A DNA stretch of 64,000 nucleotides from Verrucomicrobia bacterium LW23 (GCA_003054695.1 QAZA01000011.1:1-64000), one strand, 5' to 3'. Shown: positions 1 to 9,399, counted from the first letter of the stretch. Program-made: numbers and translations. The notes: a model not told the origin generated them from the sequence alone.

Positions 1-346
1 GTTTCTCATAATCCATACGCCCGTATAACACGGAAATAAACGAATGTCGACAGCCTCTAGAACACACGCGACACCGCAATTCCTTTTCCCCCGCGCCGCG
101 CAGGTGCGGTCATAAGAAGTGCTTTTTCCTCTACAAAGAATCACTGATAAACGACACCACCCCCAATCGCACCGCCGCCGCACCGCCGGCAAAAAGGCCC
201 ATTGCCCCCGCGCCTTGGCTAAGCTAAGCTGCAACACGCTTCTCCCCGCCATCCCCGCGCACAGCCGCGCCCCGCATCCCCCGCGACGGCCCCCGCAGGG
301 CCGCCAGCTACCGGATGCAACGTCCACGTTGCCGTTCACGCTGCCT
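1..346. other. Left-edge non-coding stretch
   Basis: I see no convincing gene here. An open frame of the first gene extends back to position 119, but its extra 76 residues are low-complexity His/Arg/Pro-rich and match nothing in the DUF58 family, so I treat this as leader or intergenic DNA. A copy of a dispersed palindromic repeat lies at 43-61. Confidence 0.5.
43..61 (+). repeat. Dispersed repeat, AATGTCGACAGCC family, copy 1
   Basis: AATGTCGACAGCCTCTAGA. The core AATGTCGACAGCC recurs at 26096-26109 (reverse), 28849-28862 (reverse) and, with one change, at 29092-29104. All copies lie between genes. It contains a GTCGAC palindrome. Confidence 0.6.
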
Positions 347-1318
347 ATGCTTAAATTGCGATTGAAACCTGACGAAATGCTGGCCATCCACACGCGCATG
401 CAGGCGCTGGCCGGGCAATTGCGGCTACCCCTGCGCGGCAAAGTGTGGCGCGGGCAAAATGGCAACTGGCTGGGCGCCGGCACCGGCAGCTCCATCGATT
501 TTCAGGACCACCGCCCCTACATTGCCGGCGACGACCCCCGCTATATCGACTGGCAGGCCTACGCCCGCACCGGCCACTACACCATGAAGCTGTATCGCGA
601 GGAGGTGAGCCCCCGCGTGGACGTGGCGCTCGACCTCTCCGACAGCATGGCTCTGACCCCCGAGAAGGAGGCTCGCTCGCTGGAGCTCTTCTACTTTGCC
701 ATAGAAAGCGCCCTGCGCACCGGCGCCTCGCTCAACGCCTTCCTTATCTTGGGCGACCATGTATGGCGCCGCACCAGCGAGGAACTTTTCGGCCATCGCT
801 GGCAGCCCAGCCCGGAGAGCATCGCCGCCGCCACAGGCAAGGCCGCCGCGGGAGCGGACGCCGCCGCCGGAAACCGCAAGCGCGGCGCGGCCGATACCAC
901 CGCGGTAAAAACCAGTGCCTACCCCAAGCTGGCGTCGGTGCCCTGGCGCCAGGGGGCGCTGCGCGTGTTTGTGTCGGACCTGCTCTTTCCCGGCGCGCCC
1001 GATCCTGCAGTCAAGGCGCTCGTCGCCGCCAAAGGCCGCTGCGTCATCTACGCCCCCGCCGCCGCGGAGGAGGCCGACCCGGACTGGAACGGCAACATCA
1101 AGTTTGTGGATTGCGAAAGCGACAACCACCGCGACCAACGCGTGGACCCAGGCCTCCTGGAGCGCTACCGCCAAGCCTACCAGCGACACTTTGCCCTGTG
1201 GCAGGAAACATGCCGCCGCTACGACGCGCTCATCGCCCGCGTGCCAGCCGAGGGGCCGCTCTTGGCCGCACTTAAGGCAGACGCTCTGGCTCAAGGCGCG
1301 GTGGAGATGCTCAACTAG
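347..1318 (+). CDS. DUF58 domain protein (von Willebrand A-like)
   Basis: This 323-residue protein has the DUF58 signature (FQDHRPYIAGDDPRYIDW, near residues 50-70) followed by a vWA-like fold containing DLSDSMAL, a degenerate metal-site motif. DUF58 proteins usually sit beside MoxR AAA ATPases and Bat-type vWA proteins and are thought to help in complex assembly or envelope stress tolerance. No moxR gene is visible, but the window starts just upstream. I chose the ATG at 347 because homology-like sequence begins there (MLKLRLKPDEML). An Ala/Gly-rich insert lies near residues 160-190. The family call is firm; the cellular role is not known from sequence. Confidence 0.85.
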   Translation: MLKLRLKPDEMLAIHTRMQALAGQLRLPLRGKVWRGQNGNWLGAGTGSSIDFQDHRPYIAGDDPRYIDWQAYARTGHYTMKLYREEVSPRVDVALDLSDSMALTPEKEARSLELFYFAIESALRTGASLNAFLILGDHVWRRTSEELFGHRWQPSPESIAAATGKAAAGADAAAGNRKRGAADTTAVKTSAYPKLASVPWRQGALRVFVSDLLFPGAPDPAVKALVAAKGRCVIYAPAAAEEADPDWNGNIKFVDCESDNHRDQRVDPGLLERYRQAYQRHFALWQETCRRYDALIARVPAEGPLLAALKADALAQGAVEMLN

Positions 1319-1479
1319 CCTTTTCCTTTCACTCCTGCTTCCATACTGCTTGACACCGCGGAGGATCTCTGCTATCAACGCCCTCTTTGCGCGCGCTGCC
1401 ATCGCCAGACCGGATCGGCCGGAACCTGGACGCCTGCCCGCCCGCTTGCCTGACAACATCCCTGTATCCAGTATTCCGT

Positions 1480-1956
1480 ATGCGCATCGCCATCAGTTCG
1501 GACCACGCCGGCTTTGATCTCAAGCAGACGCTCATCGCCCACATACGCCAGGCCGGCCACACTGTGCTGGATCTGGGCACCTACAGCACCACGCCGGTCG
1601 ACTACCCCGATTGCGCCGAGTCCCTGGTGGACGCGTTGCGCTCCGGCCGCGCCGACCGCGGCGTGCTGATGTGCGGCAGCGGCGTTGGCGCCAGCGTGGC
1701 GGCCAACAAGGCTCCGGGCATCCGCGCGGCCATTTGCCACGATACCTACTCCGCCCACCAGGGCGTGGAGCACGACGACATGAACGTGCTGGTCATCGGC
1801 GCCCGCATCATCGGCCCCGCCCTGGCGCGCGATCTCGTCGACGCCTACCTCAGCGCCACCTTCACCGGCGAAGAACGCCACACGCGCCGCCTCAGCAAAG
1901 TGGCCGCGCTGGAGAAAAAGTACGCCGAGCCAGCCGTGGCCACGGCGGAAGTCTAG
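1480..1956 (+). CDS. rpiB: Ribose-5-phosphate isomerase B
   Basis: The 158-residue protein has the usual RpiB/LacA length. It should interconvert ribose 5-phosphate and ribulose 5-phosphate in the cytoplasmic pentose phosphate pathway. Visible marks are the N-terminal [10 protein letters not shown] phosphate-binding segment, the [15 protein letters not shown] segment with the family's active-site Cys near residue 65, and HDTYSA. The ATG at 1480 gives the canonical [12 protein letters not shown] start; a longer upstream reading frame adds unrelated residues. It follows the DUF58 gene by about 160 bases and may be transcribed alone. Confidence 0.93.
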   Translation: MRIAISSDHAGFDLKQTLIAHIRQAGHTVLDLGTYSTTPVDYPDCAESLVDALRSGRADRGVLMCGSGVGASVAANKAPGIRAAICHDTYSAHQGVEHDDMNVLVIGARIIGPALARDLVDAYLSATFTGEERHTRRLSKVAALEKKYAEPAVATAEV

Positions 1957-2123
1957 CGGTCCGTGTCATTGATGTACTTTAAGGTTAGTATAAAGGCAAA
2001 TCATCCTAAATTACATCTCTGGCATAACCCTGGGCTGCGAGAAGCCCCGGCTCCTCCAGCGCTCCCCCCGCGACGGGTCCCCGAAGGGCCCGTCAGCCAC
2101 AGGGGTCCAGCGCCCCGCGCTGG

Positions 2124-2906
2124 TTACATGCCCATGATGCAGTAGCCGCTGTCGACGTACATGACCTGGCCGGTGATGGCGGCGGCGCCGTCGGAGGCGA
2201 GGAAGACGCCGGTGGCGCCCAGCTCGGACATCTCCACATTGCGGCCCAGGGGGGAGTGCGCTTCGTAATGCTTCAGCATTTCCGTAAAGCCAGCGATGCC
2301 GCGGGCGGCGAGGGTGTTCATCGGGCCGGCGCTGATGGCGTTGACGCGGATTTTCTGGCGGCCCAGGTCGGCGGCCAGGTAGCGCACGCTGGCCTCCAGG
2401 GCGGCTTTGGCCACGCCCATTACATTGTAGTGGGGGACGACTTTTTCGGCGCCGTAATAGCTCATTGCCACCACGCTGCCGCCGTTCTTCATAAAGGGCA
2501 GGGCGGCGCGGGTAAGGCCTACCAGCGAGTAGGCGCTGATATCGTGCGCGACGGCAAACGCCTCGCGGGTGGTATCGACAAAGCGGCCCGTCAGCGCCTC
2601 CTTGGGGGCGAAGGCCACGCTGTGCAGCAGCAGGTCGATGGTATCGGTGTGTTTGGCCACGTTGGCAAAAAACTCGGCAACCTGGGCATCGCTCGAGACA
2701 TCGCACGGGTAGGCGGCCGTTTCCGCGCCGAAGGTGCCGGCCAGTTCTTCAACGTTATCCTTCAGGCGCTCGCCCTGGTAGCTGAAGATGAGTTTGGCGC
2801 CCGCCTGGTGCCATGCCTGCGCAATGGCCCACGCGATGGAACGCTTGTTGGCCACGCCAAAAACAACGCCGACTTTGCCGGCTAAAGGAAGGGAAGTGCT
2901 GCTCAT
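2124..2906 (-). CDS. fabI: Enoyl-[acyl-carrier-protein] reductase (NADH), FabI type
   Basis: This 260-residue short-chain dehydrogenase-like enzyme reduces trans-2-enoyl-ACP in the last step of the type II fatty acid elongation cycle. It begins LAGKVGVVFGVANKRSIAW, the FabI form of the nucleotide-binding loop, and carries the FabI Tyr-x6-Lys catalytic pair (YNVMGVAK) after SYYGAEK, then ISAGPMNTLAARGI and the C-terminal ITGQVMYVDSGY. The ATG at 2906 gives the standard start; an in-frame upstream extension of 30 residues is unlike the family. It is the only gene on the minus strand between rpiB and the receiver-like gene, so it is probably monocistronic. Confidence 0.94.
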   Translation of the reverse strand: MSSTSLPLAGKVGVVFGVANKRSIAWAIAQAWHQAGAKLIFSYQGERLKDNVEELAGTFGAETAAYPCDVSSDAQVAEFFANVAKHTDTIDLLLHSVAFAPKEALTGRFVDTTREAFAVAHDISAYSLVGLTRAALPFMKNGGSVVAMSYYGAEKVVPHYNVMGVAKAALEASVRYLAADLGRQKIRVNAISAGPMNTLAARGIAGFTEMLKHYEAHSPLGRNVEMSELGATGVFLASDGAAAITGQVMYVDSGYCIMGM

Positions 2907-3126
2907 AAAAATGGGAGTAGGAAGCGTCCACCGTGCACCATTTATGCGCGGCTGACAACGGGAAATGTTGGGGTAAAGAGACACGGACGGGGACAAGAAC
3001 CTTCCTCGGCATCGCCGTCCGTGTGCTCCGTGGTTTCGGACTCCGACGTCGGCATCTGATCTGGTATCGACAACGGCTTTGATTGTGCTTTAGTGACGAA
3101 GTTCCGTATTCAAACTGCATCTACCT

Positions 3127-3837
3127 ATGGCAAACCGGCAGATCGGCCACACCAAAACAATCCTGATAGCCTGCGCGGACGCACGCGAAGGGTATTTTCT
3201 CCATAAATTCCTGGAAAAGGAGCATCCGGCCTGGGCGTGCGAGAAGGCGGAGACGCTCGCGGAGCTTCGTCGCAAAATGGCCCAGATGGTTGCCGGGCTG
3301 ATTGTGTGCGATTTCACCCTTCCCGACGGCAACATGATGAGCACCATCATGGAAAATCTGGAGGACGGCATGAACGTGCAGCGCTTCATCATCCTGGGGC
3401 CGCCGCACGTTAAGGAGAGCCTGAAATGGCTGCTGGCCTGCTCGCGCCGCTTTACCTTTCTTGCGCAACCTGTGGATCTGGAGGAGTTTACGCAGCATGT
3501 GGAGAGCGTGTGGGCCGTCACGCCGGACGCGATCCTCAGCGGCATAACGCTGCCCGCCTTTCTGCAGGTGCTGGGCGTGGAGCAAAAGACGTGCCTGCTG
3601 GAGGTAGCCACCACTACCGGCGATGGCCAGATCAGCCTGATAAAGGGACGCATCGCCTACGCTGTGTACGGCGGGTTTATAGGCGAGGAGGCCGTGTTTG
3701 AGCTGTGCCGCTCCATCGTCCCGCAAATGCGCGTCTTCATCAGCCGCCTGCCGCAAACGGCGGATATCGACGTGGCGGTGATGGACATCCTGCTGCGCTA
3801 CTACCAGACGCTGGACGAGAGCGGTAACCCGCTGTAG
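3127..3837 (+). CDS. Receiver-like protein with C-terminal DUF4388 (PATAN-type) domain
   Basis: The protein has 236 residues. Residues 10-125 resemble a CheY-like receiver: TILIACADAREGYFL at the start, CDFTLPDG with a candidate phospho-acceptor Asp62, and a Lys-less later segment (FTFLAQPVDL) where receivers usually have KP. Residues 135-235 resemble DUF4388, a domain found with receivers and in gliding or EPS regulators, with LPAFLQVLGVEQKTCLLEV and GQISLIKGRIAYAVYG. No output DNA-binding domain or partner kinase is visible nearby. It probably signals by protein-protein contact. The degenerate KP motif means phosphorylation is uncertain. Confidence 0.75.
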   Translation: MANRQIGHTKTILIACADAREGYFLHKFLEKEHPAWACEKAETLAELRRKMAQMVAGLIVCDFTLPDGNMMSTIMENLEDGMNVQRFIILGPPHVKESLKWLLACSRRFTFLAQPVDLEEFTQHVESVWAVTPDAILSGITLPAFLQVLGVEQKTCLLEVATTTGDGQISLIKGRIAYAVYGGFIGEEAVFELCRSIVPQMRVFISRLPQTADIDVAVMDILLRYYQTLDESGNPL

Positions 3838-3856
3838 CACAGCGCGTTGCGGCTTG

Positions 3857-5860
3857 TCAGAAGGGCGGCGCGGTTAACCTCGCGGCGATGTTGCGCCGGT
3901 GTGCGGCGACCACCGCCAGCCAGGCTGCCGCCCACAGGCCCGCGGCAATCCACGACACAAAACCCAGCGTCCGCCACAGGGGATTCGGCGCGAAGCGATA
4001 GTGCAGGGTGTACCGGCCGGGCTTCTCCAGCACCACCGCGTAGGTTGCGCCCGGCGCTACTCTGGGGGGGAGGATGCCGCCGACGGTGGGGACGGGGCTG
4101 AGGCGCAGTTGCGGCGGGGCAAGGGCGCCGCCGTCGTCAAAAGCCAGCTCGTTCCAGGGAAACGCGGTAACGTTGGTAAGGACGCAGGTGCGCTCCTTCA
4201 CCTCGATCTCCAGTGGGTAAACCTGGCCCAACTCGCCCTCTGCGCCTACCCGGAATGTTAACTTTTGAGCAGGGATTGCGCTGTCGGCTGTTTCCAGCCC
4301 GCGCACGATGCTGAACGTGTTTTGCCCGTAGAAGGTGGGCGGGTAATTCTCGATATTGCGGCCCAGTCGGAAGATGCCCGGGCGCCACTCCGTTTCCGGC
4401 ACGTTGCGCGGCGTCCAGCCATCCATGTTTCTGTCGTAATATAGAATGTCGATGAGCGGAATTGTATGCAGCATGCGCGTTATCAGTGATGTGCAACAGA
4501 TGGTGGCGGCTACCGCTACGATAACGACAAGCGGTAAAGGAATTGGAAAGGTAATTGCTGAAGAAGTGGAAGACAACGTTGCAGATGCAGGGCGCCGTAT
4601 CGCGCACAATCCAAGCGCTGTCCATATCAACAAAAGCAAACCTATATTAGTGTACGTCACCAGACGGTAGGGAAACTGCATATAATGGAATACATGGTTT
4701 AGATAGTTAGATAGAAATGGGAATGTAAGCCCAACGCTGGATACGACGAAGATAAACAGGGCGGGTGGCAGAATGTAAAGACAAAGGCTTCGGACGCGGA
4801 CAGCATCGGAAGTACTCGTGCCAGGCGTCGCATCATCCGCATCGCCGCCTTCCGGGGCGCAGACGGCCCGACCCGACGCATACAGCCATGCCAGGCCGCC
4901 GCCCAGCACCACCAGCGGCACCATGGCCTGGAAGTCCATGTACAGCGAGGTTGTGTAGGTACCGAAATGCAGCGCCATCTGGTCGTACGGCACGGGGCTG
5001 AAGATCTGCAGGAACATGCTCAGGCCATAGTCCCCGTTCACAAAGAAATCCCTGAGAAAACCGGGGTGACTGATCAGCAGGTGCGCGCTGTGCTTTCCGG
5101 TGGCGTACAGCCAGGCCGCAAGCGCCGCGGAGCCCATTGCCGCATTGCCAACGAGTACATAGATTAGCCACGCGCTGCGTGTAAGGATAAGGCCGGCAAT
5201 GGCAATAAGCGCAAGGCAGAGCGCTCCATACAAACTGGTGATCGGGTGCGTTTGTGCAACCACTAAAAAGAAGAAGCCGATGGCCACGGAATCATACATA
5301 CTTTTGCGCCCTCTCACCAGGCGCAACAGCAGCACGAGCAGGCAGGAAAGCGAGCAAAAAAGAAAGGCCGATGCCACAAACTCCGTAAGCGCGCCGCGTG
5401 AATAGAGATTGGTGAGGGGATACGTTGCCCACACCGACACCAGCGCCACAAAAAACGCATAGCCTTTATGCGCGCTCACTTCCTTCATAGCGCGCTCGAT
5501 ATGAACGAACTGCATCAGCAATGTCACCAGAAACAACAGGCGAAACGCCACGGATGACCCCAGCGGCAGGCTCAGCAGCCCCATTGCGGAGTAGAACGCG
5601 CTGCAATAAAAGACTGGAAGCGGGTTACCGATTTGCGTGCTGGTGTTCAGCACGTCCGGAAACCGCCCGTGGTCGCGAAAGTAGGCGGCAAAGTACTCGG
5701 CCACCCACAGGTGGTTAAACCAGTCGATGGTAAACGTGTTCCTCAGGTTCAGCAGCCAAATCAGGGGCACCGCGCAAGCCGCCACCCGCAGCAAAAAGCA
5801 CGCTAGTGGAGAGAACGGACGGGATGGCGGGGTTGGCGTCGTCGTCGGCGTTGGCGTCAT
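3857..5860 (-). CDS. Large polytopic membrane protein, GT-C/YfhO-like
   Basis: The 667-residue protein has a Thr/Pro-rich N-terminus, then about ten hydrophobic segments spread over residues 20-430, a soluble region of about 170 residues containing a beta-rich segment, and a last membrane span near the C-terminus before AAHRRN. The loop after the first span contains FTIDWFNHLWVAEYFA, and NPLPVFYCSAFY follows. This layout fits the GT-C glycosyltransferase or YfhO-like superfamily, including proteins labelled 6-pyruvoyl-tetrahydropterin synthase-related membrane proteins. The substrate is unknown. It converges on the receiver/DUF4388 gene with only 19 bases between the stop codons. The soluble part includes YAVVLEKPGRYTLHYRF, as in YfhO C-terminal domains. 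Confidence 0.6.
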   Translation of the reverse strand: MTPTPTTTPTPPSRPFSPLACFLLRVAACAVPLIWLLNLRNTFTIDWFNHLWVAEYFAAYFRDHGRFPDVLNTSTQIGNPLPVFYCSAFYSAMGLLSLPLGSSVAFRLLFLVTLLMQFVHIERAMKEVSAHKGYAFFVALVSVWATYPLTNLYSRGALTEFVASAFLFCSLSCLLVLLLRLVRGRKSMYDSVAIGFFFLVVAQTHPITSLYGALCLALIAIAGLILTRSAWLIYVLVGNAAMGSAALAAWLYATGKHSAHLLISHPGFLRDFFVNGDYGLSMFLQIFSPVPYDQMALHFGTYTTSLYMDFQAMVPLVVLGGGLAWLYASGRAVCAPEGGDADDATPGTSTSDAVRVRSLCLYILPPALFIFVVSSVGLTFPFLSNYLNHVFHYMQFPYRLVTYTNIGLLLLIWTALGLCAIRRPASATLSSTSSAITFPIPLPLVVIVAVAATICCTSLITRMLHTIPLIDILYYDRNMDGWTPRNVPETEWRPGIFRLGRNIENYPPTFYGQNTFSIVRGLETADSAIPAQKLTFRVGAEGELGQVYPLEIEVKERTCVLTNVTAFPWNELAFDDGGALAPPQLRLSPVPTVGGILPPRVAPGATYAVVLEKPGRYTLHYRFAPNPLWRTLGFVSWIAAGLWAAAWLAVVAAHRRNIAARLTAPPF

Positions 5861-6077
5861 TGGTAGAGGATCAGGGAGGGGGATGGGATGCGTTCGGAGG
5901 GCCGGCAGGGCGCGCGCAGTATAGTACGGCTTGATGAATCGCCCCCAATCTTATTTGCGCGGCGCGAGGCATAGCGGGCACAAGAGCAGGCAAGAGCAGG
6001 CAGGAGCGCTTTGGCGCGTGCGACCGCGTGCGGAATGTGACAATTGGCGCGGAATCTCACTTTTTCCGGTTTTTGTG

Positions 6078-6106
6078 TTGACACATCCTTCGCGGTTTAC
6101 TTTGAT
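6078..6106 (+). promoter_or_regulatory. Candidate sigma-70 promoter for rplY
   Basis: TTGACA at 6078-6083 is a perfect -35 hexamer. A 17-base spacer leads to TTTGAT at 6101-6106, which matches four of six -10 positions. It lies 37 bases before the rplY start codon and after the divergent membrane-protein gene. Confidence 0.5.
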
Positions 6107-6142
6107 GGAGGTTTTCACCGAAACCCGTACTGCATTGCCCCC

Positions 6143-6841
6143 ATGGCCAAAATCCTGCCGATTAAAGTAACCAGCCGCGCCCAACTCGGCCGCGCCGGCG
6201 CCAAGTCTACCCGCTCCGCCGGAAACATTCCCGGCATTCTGTACGGGAAGAAGACCCAGCCCACTCCTATCCAGATCAACAGCAAGGAGCTCACCGCCGT
6301 CCTGCACGGTGCCTCCTCCGAGAACGTGCTGCTCGATCTCGCCTACACGCACGAAGGCAACACCACCAGCCGCCTGGCCCTGCTCCAGGACGTGCAGCAT
6401 CACGTGCTTAAGGACTACATCGTCCACGTCGACCTGCACGAGATCGCTCAGGACGAAGTGCTCCACACCGAAGTTCCGATCCAGGAAGTCGGCGAGTCCA
6501 TCGGCGTAAAGAGCAACGGCGGCCTGCTGGAAAAGACCCTGCGCTCCCTGCGCGTGGAGTGCCTGCCCCGCGATTTGCCCGAAGTCATCACCGTCGACAT
6601 CAGCGCGCTGGACCTCGACCAGTCCATCCACGTCTCCGACCTGAAGCTGCCCGCCGGCGTTACCGCCCTTAACTCCGCCGACGCCACCGTGCTCGCCGTC
6701 CTGGCCCCCGCCAAGGAAGAGGAAGCCGCCGACGAAGGCGACGTGAAGCAGCCCGAAGTGATCAAGGAAAAGAAGGTGGACCCCGCCGCTGCCGACGCCA
6801 AGGGTGGCAAGGCCGCCGCGAAGCCCGCCGGCAAGAAGTAA
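6143..6841 (+). CDS. rplY: 50S ribosomal protein L25/general stress protein Ctc
   Basis: The 232-residue protein belongs to the long bL25 (Ctc/TL5) form: an N-terminal 5S rRNA-binding L25 domain (about residues 1-95, including RSAGNIPGILYGKK), then the beta-rich TL5 C-terminal domain, and a Lys/Ala-rich tail that ends KPAGKK. It binds 5S rRNA in the large subunit. The ATG at 6143 gives MAKILPIKV; an upstream in-frame extension is not family-like. The pth gene follows after 222 bases, the usual ctc-pth order. A near-consensus promoter lies just upstream. Confidence 0.93.
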   Translation: MAKILPIKVTSRAQLGRAGAKSTRSAGNIPGILYGKKTQPTPIQINSKELTAVLHGASSENVLLDLAYTHEGNTTSRLALLQDVQHHVLKDYIVHVDLHEIAQDEVLHTEVPIQEVGESIGVKSNGGLLEKTLRSLRVECLPRDLPEVITVDISALDLDQSIHVSDLKLPAGVTALNSADATVLAVLAPAKEEEAADEGDVKQPEVIKEKKVDPAAADAKGGKAAAKPAGKK

Positions 6842-7063
6842 TCTGCGCCCGACCCCGGGTGCCGCATCATCAGCACCCGGCCGGAAGGGGAGCCTGGACA
6901 GGCGGGAGAGATCCCGCGCAACGTCCCGGCTCCCTTTTGCGTTGCCGGGCATGGAGCCTGGCCCGCGCGTCGCGCTGCTTCTGCGGCGCTTCTTTCGCTG
7001 CGCAACATCTCCCGCCGGCATCAACCCCACCCTTAACCGCAACCGCGCTTTGCCCCGCATGCC

Positions 7064-7723
7064 ATGGCTACTACCTGCCGCATCCTTGTGGGGCTGGGCA
7101 ATCCCGGTGCCACGTACGAACGCACCCGCCACAACGTCGGGTTCGAAGTGCTGGACCTGTGGGCCGCGCGCCACGGAGCCACTCCCTGGCGCCAGGAGAA
7201 GCTCGGACCCGCGCTGGTAGCCAAAGTGCACGGCGACGGCCTGGGGCCTGGCGGCGAAAGCGCGCCGGTGCTTCTGCTGAAGCCCACCACATACATGAAT
7301 CTCAGCGGCAAAGCCGTGAGGGCATGGATGGACTTTATGAAAGTTCCGCTGGCCTCCGTGCTGGTGGTGGTGGACGACGTGGCGCTGGAGCTCGGCACCG
7401 TGCGGCTTCGCGCCAACGGCAGCAGCGGCGGCCACAACGGCCTGCGCTCTATCGAGGCCGAAACCGCCTCCGCCGGCGGCGCCCATGGCGCAAATGGCGG
7501 ACGCGGAGGGCAGGGTTACCCACGGTTGCGCTGCGGCGTGGGCCCCCTCCCACCCGGCTGGCCGCTGGAGCGCTTTGTGCTGGGCCGCTTTACCCCAACG
7601 GAAAAGGACACTTACGAGACGCTGCTGACCACATCCGCGGATGCGATCGACACCCTGCTGAAAGAAGGCATGGAGCGGGCGATGAACAAGGTAAACGCCA
7701 AACAGAAGCCCGCCGCCGCCTAG
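7064..7723 (+). CDS. pth: Peptidyl-tRNA hydrolase
   Basis: The 219-residue enzyme cleaves the ester bond of peptidyl-tRNA released from stalled ribosomes. Family landmarks are ILVGLGNPGATYERTRHNVGF, with the catalytic His near residue 23, KPTTYMNLSG, VVDDVALELG with the key Asp, and SSGGHNGLRSI. Near residues 130-145 there is a Gly/Ala-rich insert (SAGGAHGANGGRGGQG) in the loop between GHNGL and the usual YPRLRCGVG segment, so the protein is somewhat longer than typical. It follows rplY and precedes rpsF in a translation gene block. Confidence 0.93.
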   Translation: MATTCRILVGLGNPGATYERTRHNVGFEVLDLWAARHGATPWRQEKLGPALVAKVHGDGLGPGGESAPVLLLKPTTYMNLSGKAVRAWMDFMKVPLASVLVVVDDVALELGTVRLRANGSSGGHNGLRSIEAETASAGGAHGANGGRGGQGYPRLRCGVGPLPPGWPLERFVLGRFTPTEKDTYETLLTTSADAIDTLLKEGMERAMNKVNAKQKPAAA

Positions 7724-8024
7724 GTCTCCGAGGTCCCGGATCCTTTCAGGGCCATCCTGTCTCATTCACGCCCCTTTTTTCGCAAAACCGCATCGATTTT
7801 TACTAAAAAACTTTTATTCCCGGCAGGGAAGCGCTAGGGTTACCAATCCCGGCGCCTTCATGCCGGGTGATAAACGCACGCAAGCACCCTAGCCAACGAC
7901 ACCTCGACCCCCCGATCTCCCTCCCAACGAAACTCAGCCACCAGGCGTCGCGCACTTCTGCTATCGCGTCACGCTGAAGCAAGCTGGTGCCGGCCGGCCG
8001 GGGACGCTCACGACAGAAAAGATT
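7724..8024 (+). other. Intergenic region between pth and rpsF
   Basis: No gene, clear terminator or strong promoter is recognisable. The stretch at 7797-7820 is AT-rich (TTTTTACTAAAAAACTTTTA) and could hold promoter elements for rpsF, but I cannot place hexamers with confidence. Confidence 0.4.
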
Positions 8025-8357
8025 ATGTACTACGAAGGACTCTATATCCTCAATATTCAGGGCAAAGAAGAAGGCCTGAAGGAAGCGATCGAACTCATCG
8101 AGCGCGAAATCGCCCACCAGGGCGGCACCGTGTTCGGCATCCAGAAGATGGACCGCCGCAAGTTTGAGCGCCAGGCCGACAAGCTGGACTCCGGCTTCTA
8201 CGTCAACGTCCAGTTCGCCCTCGACCCCCACATCCTCCTGACGCTGCAGAACCGCCTCAAGCTCAACGAGGTCGTCTACCGCCAGTTCTACATCGTCAAA
8301 GAATCGGCACCCGCCGAGCCCGCGCCGGTGGAAGAGGCCGCTCCGGCTGCCGCCTAA
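8025..8357 (+). CDS. rpsF: 30S ribosomal protein S6
   Basis: The 110-residue protein matches bS6: MYYEGLYILNIQGKEEG, IELIEREIAHQGGTVFGIQKMDRRKFE, and the NVQFALDP...LNEVVYRQFYIVK segment. It binds S18 and 16S rRNA in the small-subunit platform. The C-terminal tail is rich in Ala, Pro and Glu. It is followed by ssb and rplI, the classic rpsF-ssb-rplI order; rpsR is absent from the block. Confidence 0.94.
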   Translation: MYYEGLYILNIQGKEEGLKEAIELIEREIAHQGGTVFGIQKMDRRKFERQADKLDSGFYVNVQFALDPHILLTLQNRLKLNEVVYRQFYIVKESAPAEPAPVEEAAPAAA

Positions 8358-8522
8358 ACACCGCGCAGCACCACGGCCCCGGCCGGCGCCGACGCCTTGC
8401 ATTGCAGAACTGACCGCATCGCTCATCCCCCGGGCTCGCCGCCCATCTCCCTACGGAGTGACGGCTGCCCCGGGCTATCGCTCGCTTAACACAGCTCCCT
8501 CACACAACTTCTCCCCCCTGCC

Positions 8523-9071
8523 ATGCCCGACCTCAACAAAGTAATGCTGATGGGTAACCTGACGCGTGATCCCGAAGTGCGCTATACGCCCAAGGGTACC
8601 GCCGTCGGCGAACTGGGAATTGCGATCAACTCCAGCTACCGCTCGCAGGACGGCACCAACCGCGAGGAAGTGTGCTACGTGGATATTGAAGTGTGGGATC
8701 GCCAGGCCGAAACCTGCCGCGATTACCTGCGCCGCGGGTCGCCCGTCTTTATCGAAGGGCGCCTGAAGCTGGACCAGTGGGAGACAAAAGAAGGCGAGAA
8801 GAAGAGCCGCCTGCGCGTTCGCGCCGAGCGCGTGCAGTTCCTCAGCAACCGCAGCGGTGGCGGCGGACAGCCCCCCAGCGAAGGCGGTGGTGGCGGCGGC
8901 GGAAGCAGCAGCGGCGGCGGTGGTGGCGGTGGATACTCCCAGCGCGCGCGCGAGGATTACCCCCGCGAAGCCCGTCGCGAAGAGCGCAGCACCGAGCGCC
9001 CTCCGCGCCAGGAGCGCCCCCCGGCCCCGCCCCAGCAGGACGATGCCGACGAAGGCGATATCCCCTTCTAG
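8523..9071 (+). CDS. ssb: Single-stranded DNA-binding protein
   Basis: The 182-residue SSB has an OB-fold at residues 1-110 (LNKVMLMGNLTRDPEVRYT and EEVCYVDIEVWDRQAETC), a long Gly/Ser-rich linker (about residues 112-140), an Arg/Pro-rich stretch, and the acidic DEGDIPF tip that recruits replication and repair partners. It acts in replication, recombination and repair. The position between rpsF and rplI is the usual one. The many GGC/GGT repeats in the linker make this segment prone to slippage. Confidence 0.95.
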   Translation: MPDLNKVMLMGNLTRDPEVRYTPKGTAVGELGIAINSSYRSQDGTNREEVCYVDIEVWDRQAETCRDYLRRGSPVFIEGRLKLDQWETKEGEKKSRLRVRAERVQFLSNRSGGGGQPPSEGGGGGGGSSSGGGGGGGYSQRAREDYPREARREERSTERPPRQERPPAPPQQDDADEGDIPF

Positions 9072-9399
9072 ACACCCCCATTTTAAACATCGAACAACAC
9101 CCACTCTCTATCTGTTAGTGTGGCACCACACTAATAAATGCAGAGTGCGCGGAGTGGAAAGCAGGGCGCTCCCGCCCGGGCCAGACATCCGCAGACGCAA
9201 AGCAAGTAGCAGCAGAAGCATCAGCAGCACGAACGAAGAGCATTACCCCAGGGCGGCCTCACCGGCCCCGCCTGGCCCAGCCCCCTCTCCATACCGCAAC
9301 GCCCGGCCGGCCTCTACCGCCGCATGCCGGCCGCCGCGCGGGGGAGAGGAGCGCAGCGCCGGCCCCGGCACTCGACCGCCCGCATCCCTCCCCACTCCC
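9072..9399 (+). other. Intergenic region between ssb and rplI
   Basis: No gene is seen in these 328 bases. A perfect 9-base-pair palindrome lies at 9115-9134. The rest is GC-rich. An in-frame extension of rplI runs back through this region and into ssb, but its translation is low-complexity and unlike L9. Confidence 0.5.
9115..9134. promoter_or_regulatory. Palindrome between ssb and rplI
   Basis: TTAGTGTGG-CA-CCACACTAA. The arms match perfectly over 9 bases with a 2-base centre, so it suits a dimeric DNA-binding protein better than an RNA hairpin. There is no T-run, so it is not a typical terminator. Confidence 0.35.

Noticed and set aside
119-346. N-terminal extension of the DUF58 protein
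   Set aside because: It is His/Arg/Pro-rich and low-complexity. The family sequence begins at MLKLRLKPDEML (347).
5951-7765. Long minus-strand open frame (about 600 codons) opposite rplY and pth
   Set aside because: It is the antisense of two well-supported genes in GC-rich DNA. Its translation is low-complexity Gly/Val/Ala/Arg and matches no family.
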